DNA of 64,000 nt from RGIG6353 sp964650465 (GCA_964650465.1 CAZYTA010000004.1:30175-94174), one strand, 5' to 3'. Positions 34,188 through 44,018 are shown, numbered from the stretch's first letter. Program-made: numbers and translations. Notes: a model not told the origin generated them from the sequence alone.

Positions 34188-35133
34188 AATTTACTGCATT
34201 TTGCGGTTTTCCCGACATATATGCCTTTATGTTATCTATTGTTACGTCCAGCAGGCGCTTTCTTGATTCAAGGGGCGCCCATGCGATATGAGGTGTTATT
34301 ATAACATTATCGAGCCCGATAAGGGGAGAAGAGTTTACGGGAGGCTCTTCTGTGAGAACATCAAGTCCTGCACCCGAGACCTTACCTGTTTTAAGTGCAT
34401 CGGCAAGGTCGTTCTCGTCAATTAATCCGCCTCTTGCGGTGTTGATTATCATTACACCGTCACGCATTTTGGAAATTGTTTCGGCTCGTATTATCCTTTT
34501 GTTGTCCTCTTTGAGCGGACAGCAAAGGGATATAATGTCACTTTTTGAAAGTAACTCTTCAAGGTCAACATGCTCTGCTCCTTCAAGGTGCTGTCTTGAA
34601 TGATAGCATATGACCTTCATTCCGAAGGCGAGTGCTATTTTTGCCGCCGCACAGCCGATAGCACCCATTCCTATCAGACCAAGGGTTTTGCCCGAAAGCT
34701 CGGTGAGGCTTGAAATGTGATAGGTATAATCGGGACAGCTTTGCCACATTCCTTCCTTTACCGACCTTGAATGGTCGCCCGTCCTCATACATAACTCCAG
34801 TATCAGTGCGAAAATGTGCTGTGCAACCGACGGAGTGGAATAAGCGGGAACATTCGAAACTGTTATTCCGTGTCTGCGTGCCGAGTCTGTGTCAACAGTG
34901 TTGTAGCCTGTTGCGGTAACCGTAATAAATTTCAATTCCTTACAGGCGGAGAAAATTTCCTCTGTCATAGGTACTTTGTTTACGATTACAACTTCGGCAT
35001 TGCCGATTCTCTTTATTGCTTCGGCGGAGGAGAGTGTTCTGTCATAAAGCTCTACGTCACCAAGCGCCGTAAGCCGGGTAAAATCAACATCTCCCGGGTT
35101 GAGGGCATATTTATCAAGATAAACTATTCGCAT
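34186..35133 (-). CDS. D-2-hydroxyacid dehydrogenase family protein
   Basis: A 315-residue protein. Its NAD-binding motif is GLIGMGAIGCAAAKIA (about 148-165). The catalytic Arg is in NTARGGLIDENDL, the Glu in LTEEPP and the His in ITPHIAW, all of the D-2-hydroxyacid dehydrogenase family. Overall resemblance is to glycerate dehydrogenase/hydroxypyruvate reductase, but lactate-type substrates cannot be excluded. Its start overlaps the stop of the HAD gene by 10 bases, so translation is coupled. It is third in the CapA-HAD-dehydrogenase operon. Confidence 0.88.
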   Translation of the reverse strand: MRIVYLDKYALNPGDVDFTRLTALGDVELYDRTLSSAEAIKRIGNAEVVIVNKVPMTEEIFSACKELKFITVTATGYNTVDTDSARRHGITVSNVPAYSTPSVAQHIFALILELCMRTGDHSRSVKEGMWQSCPDYTYHISSLTELSGKTLGLIGMGAIGCAAAKIALAFGMKVICYHSRQHLEGAEHVDLEELLSKSDIISLCCPLKEDNKRIIRAETISKMRDGVMIINTARGGLIDENDLADALKTGKVSGAGLDVLTEEPPVNSSPLIGLDNVIITPHIAWAPLESRKRLLDVTIDNIKAYMSGKPQNAVN

Positions 35134-35933
35134 TTTCCTGCAATATCTCCTACACAGTTAAGTATATAGTGAGGTCTGTATGAGAAGGTGTCAAAATTAT
35201 CATCGTTGGTAACACCTGTAAGCACAAGAGCTGTATCTACCTCTGTCTGAATGCCTGCAACAATGTCTGTATCCATTCTGTCACCTACTATAAGTGTATC
35301 GGCTCTGTGGCATCCCAACTGATGAATGGCGTGTCTCATAATAAGAGGATTGGGCTTGCCGATAAAGTATGCCTCTCTGCCTGTAGTCATTTCTATTGGA
35401 GCTGTAAGTGCTCTGCAGGCAGGGACAATTCCGTTTTCGCTGGGGCCTGTAAGGTCGCTGTTTGTGCCTATGAGCTTTGCGCCGTTTAAAACAAAGCGTA
35501 CCGCACGCTCTATCTTGTCATAGCTGTACGAGCGTGTTTCTCCCACTACTACATAGTCGGGGTTGACATCGTTCATGTAGATGTCTTGGTCATAGAGTGC
35601 ATTGATAAGACCTGCCTCACCGATGACATATGCTGTACAGCCCGGCTTCTGAGATGCAAGGAAAGCGGCTGTGGCAAGGGCACTTGTATAAAAATGGCTT
35701 TCGTCTATATCCAGCCCCATGCGTGCCAGCTTCAAACTCAATTCCTTGGGAGAACGCTCGGGCGAGTTTGTGAGGAAAAGGAACTTTTTGTTTTCTTTTT
35801 TCAGCCAATCAACAAATTCGGGAACGCCGGGAAGGAGCTTGTTACCATGATAGATAACTCCGTCCATGTCGCATATAAAGCCTTCTTTTTTCTGAAAGAC
35901 GGTTGGGTCTTTTACAACTAAATCCTTAAGCAT
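35124..35933 (-). CDS. HAD-IIA (NagD-like) phosphatase
   Basis: A 269-residue haloacid-dehalogenase phosphatase. Motif I DMDGVIYHG (about 22-30), motif II LTNSPERS, motif III Lys in GKPNPLIM and motif IV VGDRMDTDI, with a C2B-type cap between. It fits NagD/4-nitrophenylphosphatase family members that dephosphorylate sugar or nucleotide monophosphates. Paired with a hydroxyacid dehydrogenase it may clear phosphoglycolate-like metabolites; that is inference. AAGGAG precedes the ATG, and the gene lies 12 bases after the CapA gene. Confidence 0.88.
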   Translation of the reverse strand: MLKDLVVKDPTVFQKKEGFICDMDGVIYHGNKLLPGVPEFVDWLKKENKKFLFLTNSPERSPKELSLKLARMGLDIDESHFYTSALATAAFLASQKPGCTAYVIGEAGLINALYDQDIYMNDVNPDYVVVGETRSYSYDKIERAVRFVLNGAKLIGTNSDLTGPSENGIVPACRALTAPIEMTTGREAYFIGKPNPLIMRHAIHQLGCHRADTLIVGDRMDTDIVAGIQTEVDTALVLTGVTNDDNFDTFSYRPHYILNCVGDIAGKCE

Positions 35934-35945
35934 TTTTGTCTCCTT

Positions 35946-37289
35946 TTACTGTACGGTATAGTTTTTGTAATAGTCCGAAAGAAATTCCTCGGATATAACG
36001 GATTTGATTTTTGCAATTATTTTATTGTAGCTGTATGCAGAGCTTTTCAATGTTGTTCCGTGTGTGTCATAAAGCTCCTGAGAATAATTGTCAAGTGTAT
36101 ACATTTTCAGGGAACGGCGTGTCATACTGTAGTGGCACATCGTGGGATTAAACAGCGGATTTTCTACTCTGATACCGTCTGCATCCTTTACAATGTCAAG
36201 GCTGAGATAGCCTCCGAACATATTCCAAGGATAATACATGGTTGAAATGAAGTTGCCAAGAGAATATGCTATGAGAGTCTTGTGTCCTTGGGCGTTTTCC
36301 TTCCATTTCATTTCCTGAATAACGTGGGGGTGAGTACCGATTATAACATCCGCTCCTGCATCAACCAGAGTCTGCGCCCAATCACGTTGGTCGGAATTGG
36401 GGTCGAAGGAATCCTCCCAGCCCCAGTGCATAGATACAAATACAAGGTCAGCAAGCTGACGTGCCTCCTCGACCTGTCTTGTCATTTCGGCTTTGTCGGG
36501 CAGGGGGATATAGATGTCCTCATATCCGCTGCCTGCTGTCATTCCGTTTGTTCCGTAGGTGTAACCGAGGAAAGCTATCTTAATTCCTTCCTTATTATAT
36601 ATACGGATATTGTTATAATCGTCTTTGTTCTTGTAGCTGCCTATCTGTATAACTCCAAGGTCTGCTTTGTCTGCCCAGTAGTCTGCGTGATAGAGTAAGC
36701 CTTTTCCTCGGCAGTCCAGCATATGATTTGTTGCTGTGTTTATTACATCAAAGCCTAAACGAATAAGAGTTTCACCCATTTCGTCAGGGGTATTGAAGTT
36801 TGGATAGCCTGCAGCGGGGAAGTCAGGACCTGCAATGGGAGTTTCCTGATTAATAAAAGCGATGTCGGCTTGGGACACTATATCTTTAAAGTTTTCGTAC
36901 ATCGGGTCGAAGTAGTACTTTGCATCACTTCCGTTTTCCTTTGCAAGCCGCTCTCCGTCCTCGATTATCGAGCTGTGAATCAGGTTGTCTCCAAAGGCTA
37001 CAAAGGTAAGTCTTGTTTCCTCGGTTTCGGTCGGAATGTCGGGGGTGTCGGGGATATTTGGGGTATCCGTATTATCGGGTGTATTTGGAGTATCGGGGGT
37101 GTCCGCAATATCGGGAGCGTCGGGAGAGTCGGGCGTTTCAACATTGACTGCGGGGGGAGTTGTATTCTCCGAATCGGAATCCTGACGTGTAAAAATGTAA
37201 AGTCCGATAAAAAGAGCTGCCAGAATTATTGTCATTATGGCGGCGACTATACTGGGTCTGAGGTGTCTTCTTCGCTTTCTTTGTGCCAT
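35946..37289 (-). CDS. CapA family (PgsA-like) membrane-anchored protein
   Basis: 447 residues. A basic N-terminus and one membrane helix (about 13-34), then a low-complexity Asp-Thr-Pro/Asn-Thr-Pro linker (about 45-90), then a CapA/metallophosphatase-like domain: FVAFGDNLIHS, NQETPIAGP, NTATNHMLD, SMHWGWED and IGTHPHVIQ. CapA proteins act in poly-gamma-glutamate or other capsule export, but many homologues have unknown roles and no capBC neighbours, as here. It is first in an operon with HAD and dehydrogenase genes. AAAGGA is ten bases upstream. Confidence 0.88.
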   Translation of the reverse strand: MAQRKRRRHLRPSIVAAIMTIILAALFIGLYIFTRQDSDSENTTPPAVNVETPDSPDAPDIADTPDTPNTPDNTDTPNIPDTPDIPTETEETRLTFVAFGDNLIHSSIIEDGERLAKENGSDAKYYFDPMYENFKDIVSQADIAFINQETPIAGPDFPAAGYPNFNTPDEMGETLIRLGFDVINTATNHMLDCRGKGLLYHADYWADKADLGVIQIGSYKNKDDYNNIRIYNKEGIKIAFLGYTYGTNGMTAGSGYEDIYIPLPDKAEMTRQVEEARQLADLVFVSMHWGWEDSFDPNSDQRDWAQTLVDAGADVIIGTHPHVIQEMKWKENAQGHKTLIAYSLGNFISTMYYPWNMFGGYLSLDIVKDADGIRVENPLFNPTMCHYSMTRRSLKMYTLDNYSQELYDTHGTTLKSSAYSYNKIIAKIKSVISEEFLSDYYKNYTVQ

Positions 37290-37318
37290 GGTATTTGTTC
37301 CTTTCTTCCTTTTTATAT

Positions 37319-37347
37319 ATAATATAATAACTTGACCCGATTGTCAA
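37319..37347 (-). promoter_or_regulatory. Promoter of the CapA operon
   Basis: The minus strand has TTGACA (37347-37342), 17 bases, TATTAT (37324-37319). Confidence 0.75.
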
Positions 37348-37393
37348 TAAAGTAGATGAATACTTTTTTAAAAATCATCCAATTATTTCATAT

Positions 37394-37477
37394 GATGTAA
37401 CAAAATGTATTTGAATGTAACAAAAGTGCCAAAGGATGTAATAAATCCTTGTCTAATGTTACAGTTGTGTTACAAAA
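37394..37477 (+). promoter_or_regulatory. Cluster of TGTAAC/GTTACA boxes upstream of the first S-layer gene
   Basis: ATGTAACAAAA at 37395 and 37415 and ATGTAATAAA at 37436 recur every 20-21 bases (two helical turns). They are followed by the 19-base element GTTACAGTTGTGTTACAAA at 37458-37476, which carries two inverted copies of the box. The same 19 bases occur unchanged upstream of the second S-layer gene. Probably binding sites of a regulator. Confidence 0.65.
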
Positions 37478-37488
37478 CGCAAAAACAC

Positions 37489-37517
37489 TTGTTTTTTTGA
37501 AAACGGTGTGTTATTAT
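37489..37517 (+). promoter_or_regulatory. Promoter of the first S-layer gene
   Basis: TTGTTT (37489-37494), 17 bases, TATTAT (37512-37517). The -35 box starts 12 bases after the GTTACA element, exactly as in the second S-layer gene. Confidence 0.75.
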
Positions 37518-37567
37518 GATAGTGCCAAAAGAAAGGCAAACAAAATTTTTAGGAGGTTTTCAATACT

Positions 37568-40507
37568 ATGAAAACAAGCGCACGCTTTTTAGCAATGCTC
37601 CTTGCAGTTCTTATGATTGCAAGCGCAGCACTTTCAGTATCCGCGTTTTCAGACGTTGCAGCAGGTACAGACCACGCTTCAGCAATTAGCGTTCTCTCAC
37701 AGCTCGGCGTTATAGGCGGTTACGAAGACGGCACATTCAAGCCCGATCAGAACGTTACACGTGCTGAGATGGCAAAACTCGTTTACGTACTTTACACCAC
37801 ATTCACAGATGCCGGTGCAGGCTCAGTTAAGTTTAACGACGTTAAGGCTGACAACTGGGCAGCAGGTTACATCTCATGGTGTGCAGGCAAGGGAATCATC
37901 GGCGGCTACGGCGACGGTAACTTCGGTCCTTCCGACAACGTTACATACGACCAGGCTCTTAAGATGGTTGCAGGTACTCTCGGTTACAACGAGTGGGATT
38001 CAACTCTTTGGCCCACAGACGTAAGACTTAAGGCTCTCAACGAGCTCAAGCTTGGTAAGGACATCCCCTCTTCTGTTAAGGGTGGCGACAAGCTTACAAG
38101 AGGTCAGGTTGCACAGATCATGTACAACGCTCTCTTTGCTCCTATGAAGGAAACAAAGTCTGAGTCCACAGTACTTGGCGGTCTTACAGTTTATCTTCCC
38201 GTTCCCAAGGTTCTTGCTAATGACGTTTGGAACTTCGTTGAGACAACATACACAATCAACGGTACAGAGAACTACGGTAACAAGACATCAGCTGATGACA
38301 AGCTTGCTATCCAGCAGATCAATGCTGACGGTACAAGAACATACATGGATGGCGAAACCGAAAAGACATATGAAGTAGAGACTATGACTCTTGAAGAGCT
38401 TGGTCTTGCAGCATATGAAGGTAAGACAGACAACCTTATCAACCTTTACATCAAGACTGTAACTAAGGATGAAGAGATGCTTGAGAGCGCTACTATTCTT
38501 GGTAGTGTAACAGACGGCGTATCAGCTGTTTATCCCAAGTCTCGCAAGTTCATCAAGATCAACGGTGTTGAATACACTGCTAAGAACTTTGATGGCACAG
38601 CTAAGGATCAGATCGCTCTTTATGACATAAAGGGTAACGCACTTGAAACTACTGTATTCGGTAGCGACGATCTTCTTGATACAGAGTTTGTAAAGACTCT
38701 TGACCCCAATGCACAGAACACAGTTCGTATTGTTGACTTTGACGGCGACGGCGATGTTGATGCATTTGTTATCACTCCCAAGTATGCTTTCGAAGTAAAG
38801 GAAATTAAGAACAAGACAGTTGACGGTAAGGCAGTTCCTCACGTATACTATGCAACTCTTGCAGGCGTATCTCAGACAGAAATCCCTGTAGCAAACGTTT
38901 CAGTAGCTCTTGCTGAAAAGGATGTATTTGTAGGTGCTCTTGTTGGTGATACACTTTACGCAGAGGTTGTTAAGCCCGTTGAGGCTCTTGCAACTTCAAT
39001 CAAGGTTAAGACCGGCGAAATCACTCTTGAAGAAGTAGGAACAGTTAAGTACACCGAGCGCACATTGGCAGGTGTTGACACTGTATCTCTTGATGCTACA
39101 ATCCTTGAAGAGGATGATGCTCAGGTTTACTACATCTACAACGGCGAAATCATCAGAACAACTGCTGCAGCTACTGCAACAGATTACAACTTCGCAATAT
39201 TCCAGAACATCGAAGAAACAGAAGGTGCATTCAACGAAGTAACAATGGAAGAGGATACAGCATATGAAGTTACTCTCCTTGTTATCGAAGAAGGCAAGCT
39301 TGTTGAAAAGAAGGTTATTCTTGCAGGCGGCACAGAAACAGCAGCTTATGTTGATACAACACCTTACACAGCAGCTGAAATGTTTGCAGCTAAGAACGGT
39401 GAAAAGAATGTATTCGCTCACAACTTCAACGAAGATGGTAAGAGAGATTACAACTACATGATCGTTGCTGCTTACGAAGAGAGCACAAAGGGCGGCTATG
39501 TTCTTACATTCGATAAGAACCTTGACGCTGATAAGTATGTAACTGTAGCTGCAGGCGCAGACTTCATTTACAATCCTTCAACAAAGCTTTACTCATTCGA
39601 CCTTGAAGGCACAGAAAACGACCAGAACATGGTAGTTGTTGACAGCAATTCAGTAATTTACTATCACTACACCAAGCCTCTCACAGCTTCCGGCTCATTC
39701 GAGTACCTTGGTATGTACACAGCTGACAGCCTTACAGCAAAGAGATTCACAGCTAAGACAACCGGTATTTCATACCTCCTCGTAGACGAGGAAGAGGGTA
39801 CAGCTACTCTTCTTGCAACAATCGTTGACAAGGAAATTGAAGGTGTATCTGATGATACAATCGACTTCACAAACGACGGTCGTCTCATTATGTACGCTCC
39901 TGAAACAAGTGAAGTTGTAAGAGATAGCGGCAAGCGTTACAACAAGTACGTATTCATGGACAACGCTACACTCACAACTAAGGATGCAGTTCTTGATAAG
40001 ACTGTAGAGTACGATGCAACTAAGAACCCCGGCACAGAAGCAGGTTACCTCTATGGTTATGACACAGAAAACGATGTTTACAAGGCAATTACAGCTTCTT
40101 CTGTAGCAGCTCTTTCTCTTGAGACTGTAAAGGCTTCAACTCTTACAAATGTAATTCCTACTCGTAGCCTTATCGCTTACGGTTCAGCTAAGGAGTCTAT
40201 CCTTGTAGATTCTACAGTTACTATTTGGGGTCTTGCAGAAGAGGACAAGAACGATTCTTACAAGCAGCTTTCACTCGAAGATCTCAAGGCAATGTTCGAC
40301 ATTGTTAAGGAATACAACGAGAACAACGGCGAAGCAGCTGACCTTGAAATCGATATTCTCATGTTCTACTATGAGGATGCTAACGATGACATGATTCTTT
40401 CTTCAATCATCGTTGAAATCTACGAGATTGCTGAAGATGACGAGACAGAAACTCCTGTATCTGTTAACGACATCATCTTCGAGAACTACAAGGACATTGT
40501 TGCTTAA
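37568..40507 (+). CDS. S-layer-type protein with three SLH domains, paralogue 1
   Basis: 979 residues. Signal peptide MKTSARFLAMLLAVLMIASA... (about 1-26). SLH 1 has GGYEDGTFKPDQNVTRAEMA (about 45-70), SLH 2 GGYGDGNFGPSDNVTYDQAL (about 105-135) and SLH 3 KLTRGQVAQIMYNALF (about 175-195). The remaining ~780 residues are acidic, Thr/Lys-rich beta-type sequence with no cysteine-rich or catalytic motif, fitting a structural S-layer subunit. Codon use is narrow (GCT/GCA, CTT, ACA, AAG), as in highly expressed genes. AGGAGG precedes ATG. It is similar in the first 210 residues to the next two genes. Confidence 0.88.
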   Translation: MKTSARFLAMLLAVLMIASAALSVSAFSDVAAGTDHASAISVLSQLGVIGGYEDGTFKPDQNVTRAEMAKLVYVLYTTFTDAGAGSVKFNDVKADNWAAGYISWCAGKGIIGGYGDGNFGPSDNVTYDQALKMVAGTLGYNEWDSTLWPTDVRLKALNELKLGKDIPSSVKGGDKLTRGQVAQIMYNALFAPMKETKSESTVLGGLTVYLPVPKVLANDVWNFVETTYTINGTENYGNKTSADDKLAIQQINADGTRTYMDGETEKTYEVETMTLEELGLAAYEGKTDNLINLYIKTVTKDEEMLESATILGSVTDGVSAVYPKSRKFIKINGVEYTAKNFDGTAKDQIALYDIKGNALETTVFGSDDLLDTEFVKTLDPNAQNTVRIVDFDGDGDVDAFVITPKYAFEVKEIKNKTVDGKAVPHVYYATLAGVSQTEIPVANVSVALAEKDVFVGALVGDTLYAEVVKPVEALATSIKVKTGEITLEEVGTVKYTERTLAGVDTVSLDATILEEDDAQVYYIYNGEIIRTTAAATATDYNFAIFQNIEETEGAFNEVTMEEDTAYEVTLLVIEEGKLVEKKVILAGGTETAAYVDTTPYTAAEMFAAKNGEKNVFAHNFNEDGKRDYNYMIVAAYEESTKGGYVLTFDKNLDADKYVTVAAGADFIYNPSTKLYSFDLEGTENDQNMVVVDSNSVIYYHYTKPLTASGSFEYLGMYTADSLTAKRFTAKTTGISYLLVDEEEGTATLLATIVDKEIEGVSDDTIDFTNDGRLIMYAPETSEVVRDSGKRYNKYVFMDNATLTTKDAVLDKTVEYDATKNPGTEAGYLYGYDTENDVYKAITASSVAALSLETVKASTLTNVIPTRSLIAYGSAKESILVDSTVTIWGLAEEDKNDSYKQLSLEDLKAMFDIVKEYNENNGEAADLEIDILMFYYEDANDDMILSSIIVEIYEIAEDDETETPVSVNDIIFENYKDIVA

Positions 40508-40530
40508 CTAAAAACCTTATAGTTTATAAC

Positions 40531-40563
40531 AAGGTGCTTCCCGAAAGGGAAGCATCTTTTTTT
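40531..40563 (+). terminator. Terminator of the first S-layer gene
   Basis: Arms 40531-40542 and 40547-40558 pair over 12 bp (core GCTTCCC-GAAA-GGGAAGC), followed by T7. Confidence 0.9.
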
Positions 40564-40565
40564 GT

Positions 40566-40776
40566 TATATAGGACGACCTCGCCGTTTTTTATGAGGGAA
40601 GAGTGAAGAGGCGATGATAATTTGCTGATGCAAATTCACATTGATAGAACGGGAGGCGAAACGCCTCCCCTACAACCAAGGTTTCCATACGAAATCCGTA
40701 GGGGAGGGGTCGCCCCTCCCGTAAATATTCGATTTGAGTGAAAGGCGAGAATTGCAGGCGGCGGCTCGCCGCAGCC
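40566..40776 (+). repeat. Dispersed intergenic repeat, copy F, split by a second palindromic element
   Basis: The left part (TATAGGACGACCTCGCCG, to about 40600) and the right part (AAAGGCGAGAATTGCAGG, hairpin GCGGCG-GCT-CGCCGC at 40758-40772) are separated by about 140 bases. The inner segment contains GGGAGGCGAAACGCCTCCC and GTAGGGGAGGGGTCGCCCCT, which form a longer inverted repeat between about 40650 and 40722. A different repeat therefore appears nested in this copy. No gene is present from 40508 to 41106. Confidence 0.7.
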
Positions 40777-40995
40777 TGATTGAAAAGTGAAAAATGACAG
40801 AATAGGGAAATTGTACACAAGTTTCTTAACCGTTTATGCCGCATATTCCAACCATCTGCTTCGGAATATGCCTTTTTTCGTCTTATTTAGAGCCTATACG
40901 GATATTAGTTGCAACTCAATCGGTTATAGTTGTCAAATATTTTCCAAATACGTTGTGCATTGTGCACAATTTATTTTCAAAAAATCCATCAAAGT

Positions 40996-41055
40996 GTTAC
41001 AGTTGTGTTACAAACGAAAAAAATACTTGTTTTTTTGAACCACATATGATAGAAT
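40996..41055 (+). promoter_or_regulatory. GTTACA element and promoter of the second S-layer gene
   Basis: GTTACAGTTGTGTTACAAA (40996-41014) is identical to the element before the first S-layer gene. It is followed at the same distance by TTGTTT (41027-41032), 17 bases and TAGAAT (41050-41055). Confidence 0.75.
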
Positions 41056-41106
41056 AAGAATGCCAAAAAATAAACACTGGGCAAAATTTTTTAGGAGGTT
41101 TTCACT

Positions 41107-43953
41107 ATGAAAACAAGCGTACGCTTTTTAAGCATGCTCCTTGCAGTTCTTATGATTGCAGGTGCAGCTCTCACAGCCTCCGCTGATGTTGCTGAGGAAG
41201 CAGCTAACAATGAAGCCCTTCAGCTTCTTGTTGACCTCGGTATATTCGGAGGGTATGACGACGGCTCGCTCAAGCCCCAACAGTTGGTTGAGCGTGACGA
41301 AATGGCGAAAATTATTTTCGTACTTTACACCACTTTCAGTGATGCAGGCGAAGGTGCTGTCAGCTTCAAGGATGTAGCTGCAGATAACTGGGCAGCCGGC
41401 TATATCTCATGGTGTTCGTCAAGAGGTATTGTTGGCGGTTACGGAGATGGTAACTTCGGACCCGACAACCATGTTACATATGACCAGGCACTCAAGATGG
41501 TTTGCGGTGCTCTCGGTTACAACGACTGGGATTCCAAGTTCTGGCCCACTGATGTCAGAACAAAGGCTCTCAGAGATCTGAATCTCGGTAAGAATCTTAC
41601 CGATGTTGCAGGTAGCCAGGAAATTACAAGAGCTCAGGTAGCTCAGATCGTTTACAATGCTCTCTTTGCACCTATGAACGAGATGAGATCGGAGCAGACT
41701 GAACTTGGCGGACTTACTATATATCTTCCTGTTCCCAAGACTCTTGCAGAAGATGTATGGAAGTTTGAAAAGAAGAGCTTTACTATCACCGGCGTAACCG
41801 GTTTCGGTAAGGCAACAGTTTCGGAAGATTATGACATTTATGTAGACGGTCTGGGAGAGTTCACTCTTGAAGAGCTCGGTCTTGAGGCTTATGCTTCAAA
41901 CCTCGATGACCTGTTTATGGCTGATATCAGCTTCTTCTATGACTCCAATAAGGTAGAGAATGTTGCTGACATTTCATCCGACAATATCCTTGCGGCATCT
42001 GTAAACGTTAATGCAGTTAAGGATGTTGAGCTTACATATGATGACAAGAAGGATATAATCTACATCGGCGAGGAAAAGGCTGATGAAGGTGCAGTTATCT
42101 ATTCTTGCGATGCTGACGGCAAGGTAACTGAGACTACTCTTGCAAAGGAAGATGCTCCCGAAGAAGAGGCTCTTTACACTTCTGTAGCATATGACCTTGA
42201 CCGCGACGGACTTTACGATGCTTACTATCTTGAGTATCTCAAGCCCTATAAGGTTGGTACTATTACCAAGAAGTCTGTTTCCATGAACGTATACGGTCAG
42301 CCTTCCAATATCATCACAAAGGATGTTGAGAAGATTGTAGTTAGCGGCGAGCTTGAAGAGGACGACGTAATCGTAGCAGTTCCCTTCTATGGCAAGCTTG
42401 TGGTTAAGCAGATTGTTGAACCCATTTCTGACAGAGCAAGCGCTTTTGCACCCAACAAGCTTACTCTTGACGAGACCGGTGAAGTTGTTATAAATAAGCA
42501 GGTGTTTACAGGCGTTCTTTCAGACGAAGTTTTCCTTGACACCGTAATGGCTCTTGACGACAAGGGTGAAACACCTCTGTACGATTACTACATCTACGAG
42601 GGTAAGGTATTCGGTACTAATGCAACTGCATCCGAATCAGACCTTAGATTTGCTATCCTCTCATATATCAATGACCCTGTTAAAGGTGTATTCAACGAAA
42701 TAACAATGGACGAGGATACCTTCTATACAGCAGAGCTTACCATCGACGGTAAGAGCATGACTGTTGACCTCAATCCTGAGAATACTCTTAACAACAAGGG
42801 TATCAAGGATAACGAGGCTGAAATCCTTAATAAGTATGGTAAGGTTTATATCGATGACAACAGCGACGAACCTCTTCCTTACGGCACAAAGGGTAAATAT
42901 GTATATAACCACTATGCGCTTGTAACATATACTGTTGACGAAGACGGTTACTACTCACTGTCAACAGAAGCAACAAGTGAAGACTTTACTGTATATGAAG
43001 GTGTAACACTTTCTTATGACAAGAAGTCGGGACTTTATGTTCTCACTGATTCAACAACAAGCGATGTTGTAAACAACACTGTTGTTCTTGATGATGCTAT
43101 CCTTTACTACAGCTATGCAGAAAAGGCAACAGGTAAGTTCAGCTACCTCGGTTCATACACCGCTGAAACTCTTCCCGAGAACTTTGCTTCCGTTGAAATT
43201 GAAGGCAAGGTATATCTCACAACTGAGGAAGAGACAGAATTCCTTAAGCTTCAGGTTGCAGTTATCGACGACGAGACCGTTGAATTTGCTAAGGACAATA
43301 CAGCTGACTACAGAACAGACAGCCGTTTACTCTACTACTGCTATGAATATTCCGATGAAAGTCTTACAGAAGACGGCGAAGATTCAAATTACAGCTATTA
43401 CATGAAGCCTATCTATAACGGTACAAACCTTAGTGAGACCATAAATAAGGAGCGCACTAAGGATGCCGGTGCAACTCTCGGTGACCGCGGTACTATCTAT
43501 GCTTGGGACGAGGATGCAAAGAACTACGTTGCTATAACTAATTCCACCATAGCTGAGTCTCTTGCAGACAATGATGAAAATGATCCCGCAACATTAGAGA
43601 ATGACATCACATGTATCGGTATGTACAAGATTGAAAAGATTGTCAACGGATGCATAATCACCGAAGCAGGCAGCAAGTATGCAAACGGTGTTGCAATTCC
43701 CGCAGATGCTTCTATCTGGGCTGTTAACATAAACACATATTCCGGATATGTTACATATACCATCGATACTCTCAAGGATCTTGTAAAGCTTGGCGATGAG
43801 CTTGAAAAGGACACACGTGTTATTATAGGTACATACATTAACGAAAATGGTGAAGAGGTTGTTTCAACAGTTATCGTTGAAATACACACAGTTAACTCCA
43901 CTACAGGTAAGTATCAGGGTAACGCAGTAGCATTCTCAAGATTTGGCGGTTAA
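41107..43953 (+). CDS. S-layer-type protein with SLH domains, paralogue 2
   Basis: 948 residues. Signal peptide nearly identical to paralogue 1 (MKTSVRFLSMLLAVLMIAGA). SLH-like repeats: FGGYDDGSLKPQQLVERDEM (diverged), GGYGDGNFGPDNHVTYDQAL and EITRAQVAQIVYNALFAP. The long acidic C-terminal part is different from paralogue 1 apart from a few shared stretches (LEELGLEAY, TLYLPVPK-like). The first SLH repeat has lost the TRAE motif (VERDE). AGGAGG with TTTTC precedes ATG as in the other two. No terminator follows, so it may be transcribed with the third paralogue. Confidence 0.87.
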   Translation: MKTSVRFLSMLLAVLMIAGAALTASADVAEEAANNEALQLLVDLGIFGGYDDGSLKPQQLVERDEMAKIIFVLYTTFSDAGEGAVSFKDVAADNWAAGYISWCSSRGIVGGYGDGNFGPDNHVTYDQALKMVCGALGYNDWDSKFWPTDVRTKALRDLNLGKNLTDVAGSQEITRAQVAQIVYNALFAPMNEMRSEQTELGGLTIYLPVPKTLAEDVWKFEKKSFTITGVTGFGKATVSEDYDIYVDGLGEFTLEELGLEAYASNLDDLFMADISFFYDSNKVENVADISSDNILAASVNVNAVKDVELTYDDKKDIIYIGEEKADEGAVIYSCDADGKVTETTLAKEDAPEEEALYTSVAYDLDRDGLYDAYYLEYLKPYKVGTITKKSVSMNVYGQPSNIITKDVEKIVVSGELEEDDVIVAVPFYGKLVVKQIVEPISDRASAFAPNKLTLDETGEVVINKQVFTGVLSDEVFLDTVMALDDKGETPLYDYYIYEGKVFGTNATASESDLRFAILSYINDPVKGVFNEITMDEDTFYTAELTIDGKSMTVDLNPENTLNNKGIKDNEAEILNKYGKVYIDDNSDEPLPYGTKGKYVYNHYALVTYTVDEDGYYSLSTEATSEDFTVYEGVTLSYDKKSGLYVLTDSTTSDVVNNTVVLDDAILYYSYAEKATGKFSYLGSYTAETLPENFASVEIEGKVYLTTEEETEFLKLQVAVIDDETVEFAKDNTADYRTDSRLLYYCYEYSDESLTEDGEDSNYSYYMKPIYNGTNLSETINKERTKDAGATLGDRGTIYAWDEDAKNYVAITNSTIAESLADNDENDPATLENDITCIGMYKIEKIVNGCIITEAGSKYANGVAIPADASIWAVNINTYSGYVTYTIDTLKDLVKLGDELEKDTRVIIGTYINENGEEVVSTVIVEIHTVNSTTGKYQGNAVAFSRFGG

Positions 43954-44018
43954 TTCCGACGAATATATAAGTAAGTAAACTAATAAACAAGGCATAAAGA
44001 TTTTAGGAGGTTTTCGCT

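Noticed and set aside
37040..37180. Repeat tract in the CapA gene as a microsatellite or phase-variable locus
   Set aside because: The Asp-Thr-Pro linker repeats are imperfect and codon-length, so slippage would not shift the frame; a normal flexible linker.
40787..41057. Short frames of 73-83 codons before the second S-layer gene
   Set aside because: No ribosome site, and they run through the promoter and the GTTACA element.
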